DNA of 64,000 nt, from NCBI RefSeq assembly GCF_030272615.1, contig NC_081415.1, forward strand, positions 232,755,303 to 232,819,302, read 5' to 3'. The notes beneath the pieces are model-generated. The model was given only the letters and a program-made list of their open reading frames with translations, made no database searches and was not told the origin of the DNA. A program made the translations under genes and the position numbers. Positions 55,680 to 64,000 of the stretch are shown piece after piece; position 1 is the stretch's first letter, and each line of letters starts with the position of its first letter. Source of the DNA: Cryptomeria japonica (taxonomy: Eukaryota; Streptophyta; Pinopsida; Cupressales; Cupressaceae).

Positions 55680-56110
55680 CACCAGTACTGGGTTGTGTTC
55701 CAAATTGCAGATTCAAGGGATGTATTCTGTGATGTGCTTCTGTTCCAAGTACAGTCTTGATGTTCTATAGCTTTGTTATCTTGGTCACCTTCTAGTAATT
55801 GAGCACCTTATTTTTGGGTCTGAGGTGTCCAATAGGGCCTCCAAAAAGGTTAGAGTGGTATTTATGGACTAAATCATATTCTATTTGTGTGCTGATGTGA
55901 CATCATATGGTTTGTTGCTTTTTAGATCTACTGAATTTCATTCAATTATGAGTACTCATGATCAACACTAACAATGATGAAGTCATGACTAGTAGTGCTA
56001 TGTTATTAAGAATGTTATGGATTAAGTCAACAAATGCTATCACAAGTATGCAACACACTCAACTACTATGTCGTTTCCCTTATATAAGGCGTAAGGATTA
56101 CTTGGAGGAA
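55680..56110 (+). repeat. Direct repeat, copy 1
   Basis: It shares with 62740-63430, in the same order and orientation: AGATTCAAGGGATG, GAGGTGTCCAA-A-G-C, TTTCATTCAATTATGAGT, TATTAAGAATGTTAT, TCAACAAATGCTATCACA and CCATATATAAGGC-like ends. Identity is moderate. Between the copies lie the gag-only copia element and the TIR element. This could be an LTR pair of a larger element or a dispersed repeat next to the SAUR gene. Confidence 0.7.
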
Positions 56111-56392
56111 TAGGGGAAGGATAAAGGACAATTCACACTAAGAATTGTAGGGCTATTATTCCTTTTCATTGCAAAATATTTAAAAGTTAAAAAATAATAG
56201 ATATTAGATAGTCAATATTTTTATTACATTATGTTTAAAAATTGCCTATGATTATTAGTTTTCTATCTCCTTATTAATGAAGTGTACTTTCACAACACTT
56301 TCTAGGTTTGACTCGTTAAATATTAAATTAATGGCAAACTCGACTTGAAAACTTAATATGCCATAAGCAAAGCTACTTATTAAAATACTCAT

Positions 56393-56594
56393 TGTAAGAA
56401 TTTGCCTATATCAACCCAAGATCTAGAGGCCAAATGAATAGCACATAAGAGAGAATAAATGTGACAAGAAGATATTACTACAAAAGGTGAAATTTCTCCT
56501 ACAAGAAACTTTCCTATGTGCACACTTACCTAAGTGTCTCATATACAAACTACTATGAAATGCATTACCCTGTAATTATGAGACATAATTTACA
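56393..56594 (-). repeat. 3' LTR of the gag-only element
   Basis: A 202-bp repeat that reads TGTAAATTATGTCTC at its start and ...TTCTTACA at its end on the minus strand. It aligns with 60765-60935. Confidence 0.85.
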
Positions 56595-56659
56595 CAACCT
56601 CCCCTTAAGTGCAACTTAGGGGAATGTAGACTAAAACTAACAATGCAAGATGAGTCCTG

Positions 56660-57416
56660 ACTACTAGGCCATGTTAGGTACCCATGAACAAATGCAAATG
56701 CAAGCAATGCAATCTCTCACAAACGGAGAAATAGAGAAAAACCCATTGGGAAAAAACTCCCCCCAAAAAGAGAGATGAAAATACAAAAGAACTCTCAAAG
56801 AAGAATGAGAAGGACAAAACCCCATTTGAGGAAAAAATCCCCCCCATAAGAGAGAAGAAGAGAAACCAAGTAGCCCCCCCTCAACGTAGAATGTGCACCA
56901 ATGGTAGAAACTCGAAACTGAATGAAGAAATTTCTCCATGATTGTCGAACAACGTTCCTTCCCTTAGGAAGAAACAAAACCAAAGGTGTATCCATGAAGT
57001 CTCTCCAATCATGAAGGGAAGATGCAAGAAAAAACTCAGGATGTATGAGTCTTTGAAAATTGCTCAAGTGTCCCCATGTTGATACTAAAAGTTCCCCCCT
57101 CCAAATCACGTGTAATAGTCCACACGACTGAAAAGGACAATCCAATATCTAGTGAAGATGAATTTAGAACATGATCCAAAGACTCAAGTATCTCCTCCAA
57201 GGATAAAGAGATATCCTCCAAATGTTGTATATAGGTATCCACAATCATGTCAACCTCAAAAGAATGATCATGTCGAGAATGAACAAGAGGGTCAGAGTGT
57301 TCCCTTGCAACAACTGAAGAAGGATCATCTCCATCAAACAGAAGATGAATATCATCAATGATGTCTTCCAAATTTGCAATGTAAGACTGTACAAACAAAG
57401 TTGCAACATCTGTCAA
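56660..57416 (-). pseudogene. Acidic domain and tail downstream of gag-pro
   Basis: In frame after the stop at 57417-57419, the minus strand reads LTDVATLFVQSYIANLEDIIDDIHLLFDG, with a second similar block DTYIQHLEDISLSLEEILESLDHV, to the stop at about 57036. The paired LED-x-I units look like an internal repeat. Further downstream, G-runs and short hydrophobic phrases (56660-56900) match the corresponding region at 17970-18200 of the sister element, so this whole 3' module is conserved in the family. Role unknown. Confidence 0.6.
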
Positions 57417-59026
57417 TTAGTCATCCCAAGGAACTATATCTAGAAGACAAGGTATATCTTGTTGCATTGAGTCACAAGAAGCCAAAACTGTAGCAACATC
57501 TACATTAGGTGCAATAGTAGATGTGATATCAATAGGAGGAGATGAAATGCAAGGCTCAAGAACTGGATCACATGTGAGAACACCCAAGTTCAAGTAACCA
57601 AAATTCTCCTCGATATCAAAATCCACACAATAAGTGCGATTATCATCTGAAGAATCAAACTCATCAATAAGAACAAAATTTGAAAAGGAGTACAACCAAG
57701 ATGCATGATCCACTACCCTAGTAGCAATGATAGCTCTACTCTCCAAGTATCTAATGATAACTGAATTAGGTGTGAACTCCATAGTCTTCCTTGTTTCCCC
57801 ATGCATGATTTGATAGATGGTAAGAAGATTGTTTGTTGAATGAGGTACACACAACACATCCTTGAAGGAGTTATCCCCAATAACAATAGATCCTTTCCCA
57901 CTCACATTCATATATGTATGATTGCCCGTCAAAATCAGTGACATGCTACTAGGTTCAAATGAAGAGAACATAGATTGCGAAGATGTCATATGATGAGAAG
58001 CTCCTAAATCTAGAATCCATCTCCATGAATCATGACTGGTAGTAGCAAAAATAGCTTGTCCTTTACTTGTCCCAAAATCATGGATCCTTTCCTTATCAAA
58101 TTCCTTTTCTTTGGAAGAAGACACTGAAGTAGACATTCTATAAGGCAAACTGATTCTATTCTTCTCAAGAAGATGTTTCAATTCATCAATATTTTTCTTG
58201 TAACACTGGTGTTCATCATGTCTCGACTTCTTGCAATGTGCACAAAAACACTTCTCCTTATATGATTTCCCCTTAGGTGAGGATGTAGAATCACCTTGTT
58301 GTGGAGAGGATGATTGTGCTCTATCTTGTTGTGACTTTGTCTTAGACTGCTTTTGGTTCTTGCCTTTTCCTTGATTGCTTTGATTCCCTTGATTAGCCAC
58401 CAAATCCTTGGACTTTGAAGACTTGAGAATCCCCATACTCATCAACTTTGATTTCTCTAGTGTCAACATTTTTGTGAATGCATCAAATGAGGGCATAGTG
58501 AAAGAATTATCCACTGTTAAGCAATGGGTTTGGAAGCTAGAAACAAAGGCTGCATATTTTGATGGAAGCTTTCCCAATAAATTGTAGACCAACTGTGCAT
58601 CCTTCTTGTCAATGCCACAATCCTTAACCTACTCTCTTATCTCATTTGCCTTAGTGACATAGTCTTGGATTGTATCAAAATTCTTGGGATCCAACATGTA
58701 GTGAGATCATTATCAAGCTGATAGCCCCTAATCTCATCAATTTGGCCATACAATTTACCCAAGATCCCAAGCATCTTTAACTATTGTACACCTCTCAATG
58801 TGAAATTTGAGATCCTTTGATACATACTTCCTCAAGTTCCAAGAGCCATAATGTTTTTAGTGAGTTATTCCATGTGAGCATTAGGATCATCTTTAGGATT
58901 AGCTGGTGCCATAATAGTTCCATCAATATAGTGAGTTAATCCTTTTTCCATTAGCTTACCCCATGCATCAATTTTTCAAGAAGCATAGTTATGTGGAGTT
59001 AAAAGTGGAAATTTAGGAGAACCCAT
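57417..59026 (-). pseudogene. copia gag and partial protease
   Basis: The start MGSPKFPLLTPHNYAS is at 59026. Frames are broken between about 58590 and 58980; the frame from 58592 is open to 57417 (391 aa). It holds gag helices (MVYNLLGKLPSKYAAFVSSF), a Gln/Ser/Lys-rich linker, a CCHC knuckle CAHCKKSRHDEHQC with all four ligands, then WILDLGASHHMTSSQSMF, a retropepsin motif with DLG in place of DSG, and GNHTYMNVSGKGSI, VPHSTNNLL. After WLYSFSNFVL the usual integrase is replaced by acidic sequence ending in CLLDIVPWDD. An intact knuckle with a mutated protease suggests selection on gag alone, at least in the past. Confidence 0.88.
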
Positions 59027-59029
59027 AAC

Positions 59030-60750
59030 AACAAAATGAAAGAACACAAGATAAAGAGATGCACTATCACACAACACCCTCCTGCCCTCCCCCACCACCC
59101 ACAAAAATAAATAAAAAAATGGTGATTTGGCACTTTATACTTGGTGCATGTACAATGGGCCACTTGCAAATAAGGGCAAAGTGGGCTTCTAATTTCAAAT
59201 TTACAATTGCCTCAAATAGGCTATACAAGACTCAAACCAATAATGCAAGAGATCTAAATTGAGATCTAAGTAAATTAAAAGTACCAAATAGGCAAAAAAA
59301 GACCAAATACTGAAAGTACAATTTTTACTCAAAATGGTGAAAAACTGTTAGCACCACATAAAAGTAGACAAAAGATTATGCAATTTCAAAAAAATGACAT
59401 ATGAAAAGGAAGTCTTATGAACTTTAATGGAGTTCAGGAGGTTGTAGAATTGAGGATTGGACAGGTACAATTGTGAAAAACTATTTTTTTTGAAAAATAT
59501 GTCCACCATAATTAGAAACTAATCACACCACTATGAAGAGTATGAAAAACTAGCCCAAATAAAAAAAATTGCACTAAAAAATGCCTCAAAATGACCAATA
59601 TATGAGCCTTTGAAGTTGGACTGCAAAATAAAAAAGCTCATTGGAGAGGGGTCAATTTTTTTCAAAAAATGCGCCAACTCAATATTTTATGAGCTTAAAA
59701 TTGATGGCCGTATGGCTGTCATGGAAAACTTCACCTCCTTGCATGGCCTTACGGATGCTAACATCAGTCGTACGAATGATGACATCAACAATTTGATTGT
59801 ACCTATTGATTGGGCATACAAATTTTACAGATGAGTGTCATGTGTCGTACAGATAGCTGGCATGTCGTACAAATGATTAATGTGTCCTAATGATTGGGCA
59901 AACTAACATGTTAGTCAGTACGATGATGTGGTGGTGATGTGTCTGTATGGACAAATGAAATCCTGCCACGTGTTGTTGTGCTAGCAGGGTACGATCCATT
60001 GAGATCTAGAGCCATATGGCGCTGCTAAAGGTGATGATTATGCACGCATGGGTGAATCAAAGGTTGCCACATGTCATTCATAGTGCAAAATAAAAAAACC
60101 ATGAGAGCTAATGATGGCCCACCACGTGGCGCTGCAAGAGGCGGAGGGCCGCAGTGGCGAGACTGGCTGAGCGATAGTGGCGGTCACTGCTGGATCTAGA
60201 AAGGCTGGAGGCCTTGCGCTGCTGGAGAGGTGGGGCTTGAGTTGTGAAGAGTTGCCAATGGCTGGTGAAGCTCTTTCGGAGGTCGCTGCAGTGGTTGGCG
60301 GGGATGAGCGAAGCAGTGGGAGCTAGGGACCAGTCTACGGGTCTTTCAGACAGCGAACGAGCCTTGCACAACAATTAGAGGGTACAATGGCATGTGGGGG
60401 GGAAAGCTACAAACCCCCCCACATATAATTTTTTTTTTGATTTTGCTTTTAAAAAAAATTTGTGAATTAATAAATATGAAAATTGAAAAAAAAAATTCAT
60501 AGGAATTATTTTTTTAATTTACAAAAACCGTATTATACTGCCTAATAGGTGAAATTTTTCTTCCAATGCCCTGAAATTGTCTTTCACAAAAAATAGTTGA
60601 ATTTGTACTCAAAATTCATGGAAACAACCTCTTGCACTCAATGACGAGGTCAAAATTGGTGTAGGAAGCTCCCAAATTGCTCCGCTCCTTAGATTTGAAA
60701 AATGAATGCTACAAGATCTCTCTAATCAGAGTACTCTTGATGAAGCCCCA
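59030..60750 (-). other. Long leader of the gag-only element
   Basis: About 1.7 kb separates the PBS from the gag start, unusually long for copia. It includes a GC-rich part (60000-60360) in which the motif ACGTGGCGCTGC-GAGG recurs loosely, and repeated TCGTAC phrases at 59770-59870. No convincing ORF was found. Confidence 0.5.
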
Positions 60751-60753
60751 ATG

Positions 60754-60764
60754 TCTTTGATACC
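60754..60764 (-). other. Primer-binding site of the gag-only element
   Basis: The minus strand reads TGGTATCAAAG directly after the LTR end ...TTTTTACA. This matches the initiator tRNA-Met PBS used by copia elements. Confidence 0.8.
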
Positions 60765-60935
60765 ATGTAAAAATTTTCCCATAGCAACCTAAGATCTAGA
60801 GGCCAAATGAATAGCACAAAAGAGAGAATAAATGTGACAAGAAGACATCACCACAAAATATGGAATTTATCCTACAAGCTACTTCCCTAAGTGTCTCATA
60901 TGCAAACTACTATGAAATGCATTACCCTAAGTCAA
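60765..60935 (-). repeat. 5' LTR of the gag-only element, outer end missing
   Basis: It aligns with the 3' LTR up to GAAATGCATTACCCT (about 60931); the last ~22 bp are replaced by unrelated sequence. Confidence 0.8.
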
Positions 60936-61062
60936 CTTAAGTAAATTGTAATTGATTAGGGCTTAAGCATTATCAAACCACCACATAACAATCAAAATTT
61001 AATTGTTTACTCTAACATTTAAACTGAAATTGCTTTGTCAATTTAGAGACCAACTAACAAAT

Positions 61063-62107
61063 GGGTGAACCCACAATAGTGGGTTGCACTTTTTTTGCCA
61101 ACTTTGACATTGTAATATTCATTTTTAGAAAAAAACTTCACATTCAGACACCTATTACTGCTAAATCGTAACGAATTTGTAGATCATGTGAACTAGTGAT
61201 TTGTGTCATTTTGCTTTGTAGATTCTAAAAATATTTTTTTGGAATCAATTTGCTTCCATTTTTCTATCTCCCTCGAAAACTAGTTTTTTACAAAAAACAA
61301 CATTTTTAAAGAGTGATACTCACTTGGTCAGGCATAACGTTTTTTCTAAAATAGATATGAATGTGATTCTTTCGAATTTAGTTTTGCAACATCCATATCT
61401 AATGTTTGCAATTAGTTTCATAACATTATTTTCAATATTTCATATTTTATTAAGTTTTGAAGTCGAGTTAATTGTAATTTTGACATATGTCCATTTAGTC
61501 GTTCATAACTTGTTGTGTATGTAACAAAATTCATTTTTTTTGTTGAAAAGATGGCTTCAATACCTAGTGCGTAGATATTTTTCATAATTTTTTTTCACTT
61601 GTTTACTATTACTCCATAAGCATTGAACTTAGAAGTTGATGTTTGGTGTGAAACCTATGTTTAGTTAGCCTAAAAAAAATTATAAAATCTTAATAAATTT
61701 AATATATGTTAAAATAATAATCATTGGAAAGCTCGCTTTGAGTACTACAATTAGGCATTTTGGTTTGTCAAAATTCATCCATTTGAGCACCCAATTTGAG
61801 CTTCGAAGGCCAAAATTTTGCAGAAACTATGAGAGGTTTGGAGGGAGATCTCTAACATGGAGGTTCAATAGAACATATGTTCTATTGAAAGGGGTTCGAT
61901 CGAACCCCCTTTCTATTGAACCCTCTTGATAGAAATTTTGTGTTGAACACTTTTTTGGGTTTGATCAAAAGGGGGTTTCAATCGAACGTGTTTTTTTGCA
62001 TTCGATCGAAAGGGGGTTTCTATAGAACATGGCTAAAACCGAGTTTTGGACAAAACAATCAATTTCTTTCATCCAAAAAAGTGTAACCCACTATTGTGGG
62101 TTCACCC
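61063..62107. mobile_element. 1.05-kb DNA element with 30-bp TIRs
   Basis: The left end GGGTGAACCCACAATAGTGG and the right end, read inward, GGGTGAACCCACAATAGTGG are identical over 23 bases and similar for about 10 more. Possible TSD AAAT (61059-61062, 62108-62111). No transposase ORF is found. The TIR itself contains the inner palindrome AACCCAC-ATAGTGGGTT. The superfamily is not determined. Confidence 0.8.
61864..62032. repeat. Cluster of perfect palindromes
   Basis: A 26-bp perfect palindrome at 61864-61889 (half-site TTCAATAGAACAT) is followed by an 18-bp one at 61891-61908 (GGGGTTCGATCGAACCCC). Related words ATCGAA and AAAGGGGGTTTC recur three more times to 62032. Confidence 0.9.
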
Positions 62108-62739
62108 AAATCATGATAATAATATTTCAAAAAAGATAAATAGCCTACGATAGCAAATAATATGATTCTTAGAATCAATCCAAGCTTAACACAAATTACT
62201 TAGATTTTTGACAACACATTTAATTGCATCCTTGCTAAGAGGTTCCTACATAGTTGGCTTACTCTTATGGAAACAACTAGTTGAGTGGGGTGAAATCAAC
62301 GAGTTATTTTTCTTGTAGACAAGCAAAATGTCATGGGTAAAAATTAAGTTATTGTTGTGTTTAGTTTGTGCATGGTGTTGATAAGTTGAGAGATTAAATT
62401 TTACAATAAGTTCAAGTTGATGTTTCCAATTTCTCTTATGATTTTGATGTCTTGTCTAGTTTCCTGTTGAAGGTCTATGGGTTAACCTTAAATACATAAT
62501 TTTCTTGTGTTATGAACCCTTATTATGTTGTATTCGATTTTTTGCGAGATTTGTATTTTCCACTCTTTGTGTTTTCCCAAAATTTACATATTATTTATTA
62601 CTATTTTCTTGAAATAAACTTTTTAAATAGAAGCAATCTATATGAATTTTCACAAGATGTAATTTTCTTTTTATGCTACATGTTTCAATTTTCTATGATG
62701 AGATCTTAATTTGATGCAATTTAGTGCAATTAATCTAGG

Positions 62740-63430
62740 ATATAACAAAACTAGGAATTGTAATTTGGGTTGTCTTTCAAATTGTAGATTCAAGGGATGC
62801 TGTAGTTCTAAACTAAGTATAGTCAATCTCAAATGATATAAAGCACTTTATAGTAAAATATTTAACTAAATTTTTTCTTCAATGATTGTTCTACTACCTG
62901 GTAGTGAATTGCAATGATTTCTTTATCTTCTATATCTTATTATCTTGTTCCTCTTATAATTTATAATTTATAATTGGGAGGATCTAGTAGTTGAGCATTA
63001 TTGTTTTGCACCTCTCAAAATCTTATATGATAATTTCAAATCACATAATTTAAAAAAAATTATTTCACATGTCCTCTTCTTGTAACTAAGGTTTTAGGGA
63101 AAAATCATCAAATGTGATACCACATAAGCATGTTTTTTGTTGAGGTGTCCAAAAAAGTCCCCAAAAGAAGTTAGATCAGTAGTTGTGCATAAGGTAATGT
63201 TTTCTTGGTGTGCTTATGTGGCATCACTTAATTTGTTTTTTTTAATATCCAATGAAGTATTTCATTCAATTATGAGTGCTCATGATCAATACTAACAAAT
63301 TTCAAGTCACAACTATTAGTGCTATATTATTAAGAATGTTATACATTAAATCAACAAATGCTATCACATATATTGGAATAAACTCAACTACTGGGTCCTT
63401 TCCCATATATAAGGCCTATTTTTTTAATTG
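62740..63430 (+). repeat. Direct repeat, copy 2
   Basis: Partner of 55680-56110. It is longer because of extra AT-rich sequence at about 62830-63130. It contains no SAUR-like coding sequence upstream. The interval 62112-62740 shows no gene. Confidence 0.7.
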
Positions 63431-63470
63431 AGAATATATTACCATAATGAAGAGTTTACAATATAGCACC

Positions 63471-64000
63471 TTTTGGTGAAATGGTGGGGCTTCTTGCCTA
63501 TAGTGCCTACAACCTAGGCTCAAACCCCACGGGTTCATCACTATCGTGTTAAAAATGGAGTACCCTTACCTTGGGGAGAACCTTGGAGAAATAGTGGGGC
63601 TTCTTTCCTGTAGTGATTACATCCTTGGTTCAAACCATTGATTTTTAGGGGATGACCTTTTGGTGAAATGGTGGGGCTTCTTGCCTATAGTTCCTACAAC
63701 CTAGGTTCAAACCCCACGGGTTCATCTCTATCGTGTTAAAAATGGAGTACCCTTACCTTGGGGAGAACCTAGGAGAAATAGTGGGGTTTATTTCTTGTAG
63801 TGCTTATATCCTTGGTTCAAACCATTAATTTTTTGGGGGTGACCTTTTGGTGAAATGGTGGGGCTTCTTGCCTGCAGTGCCTACAACCTAGGTTCAAACC
63901 CCATGGGTTCATCTCTACCATGTTAAAAATGGAGTACCCTTACCTTGGGGAGAACCTTGGAGAAATAGTTAGGCTTCTTGCCTATAGTGCTTACATCCTT
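63471..64000 (+). repeat. Tandem dimeric tRNA-like (SINE-like) array
   Basis: Units of about 188 bp begin near 63467, 63654 and 63844 and run off the window. Each has two halves: CTTTTGGTGAAATGGTGGGG...CTAGGTTCAAACCCCACGGG, then CTTGGAGAAATAGTGGGG...CTTGGTTCAAACCATT. TGGTGAAATGG fits the Pol III A box and GTTCAAACC the B box. The two halves resemble each other, so the unit is a dimer. Confidence 0.85.

Larger units (their letters stand above)
56393..60935 (-). mobile_element. Gag-only (TR-GAG-like) copia element
   Basis: The minus-strand element has a 3' LTR at 56393-56594 and a 5' LTR at about 60765-60935; they share GATCTAGAGGCCAAATGAAT and GAGAGAATAAATGTGACAAG. A PBS reading TGGTATCAAAG lies inside the 5' LTR, and a polypurine tract CACTTAAGGGGAGGTTG lies inside the 3' LTR. 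The only protein is gag plus a partial protease, followed by an acidic region; integrase, RT and RNase H are absent. The outer ~20 bp of the 5' LTR are lost or diverged. Non-autonomous gag-only plant elements are known as TR-GAG. Confidence 0.85.

Noticed and set aside
60108-60374. 88-aa minus-strand ORF in the leader of the gag-only element
   Set aside because: GC-rich leader DNA with no motif and no counterpart in the sister element.

Overview
The window is plant nuclear DNA, AT-rich, gene-poor and built mostly of old, nested transposable elements. Only two host loci are clear: the last four exons of EMC3 (ER membrane protein complex subunit 3, + strand, 32.8-33.8 kb) and an intronless SAUR auxin-responsive gene (+ strand, 54.9-55.3 kb). 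A possible terminal exon of an unrecognised gene lies at 22.9-23.6 kb (- strand). Very low gene density, decayed LTR elements, LINE-type retroposons and an EMC3 intron that may exceed 32 kb point to a large-genome plant, most likely a gymnosperm. That is an inference; the species cannot be read from the sequence.

Layout. 0-4.5 kb: decayed Ty1/copia element. 4.5-8.3 kb: antisense L1-type LINE fragment whose endonuclease part is tandemly duplicated; one duplicate is split by a 562-bp hAT-like MITE. 9.1-12.9 kb: LTR-like DNA and a large inverted repeat. 13.7-22.0 kb: a non-autonomous LTR retrotransposon whose left LTR holds a LINE fragment and whose right LTR holds a nearly complete 3.4-kb hAT transposon (three exons, one apparent single-base frameshift). 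22-26.2 kb: small tandem duplications. 26.2-31.8 kb: near full-length LINE with a 13-bp target-site duplication (TSD), inside the EMC3 intron. 34.5-36.0 kb: two retroposons inserted one after the other at the same target. 36.3-41.5 kb: tandem repeats and a decayed Ty3/gypsy element. 41.5-50.8 kb: a cluster of LINE-ORF1-only retroposons, plus a 1.8-kb retroposon with clean 14-bp TSDs that carries a different, unrecognised ~511-codon ORF. 52.3-54.0 kb: higher-order array of tRNA-like (SINE-like) units. 54.9 kb: SAUR. 56.4-60.9 kb: antisense gag-only copia element related to the one at 13.7-22.0 kb. 61.1-62.1 kb: TIR element with nested palindromes. 63.5-64.0 kb: a second tRNA-like array running off the window.

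How the parts work together. The strongest candidates for something undescribed are (1) a family of HAL1-like retroposons that keep only LINE ORF1 (DUF4283 plus zinc knuckle) and share a GGG/CCC hairpin near the 3' end, (2) the 1.8-kb retroposon at 44.5-46.3 kb, which shares one form of that 3' end but encodes an unrelated protein, and (3) a copia family reduced to gag plus an acidic repeat domain, with a multiplied primer-binding site. Protein families were recognised by eye; no database search was run.
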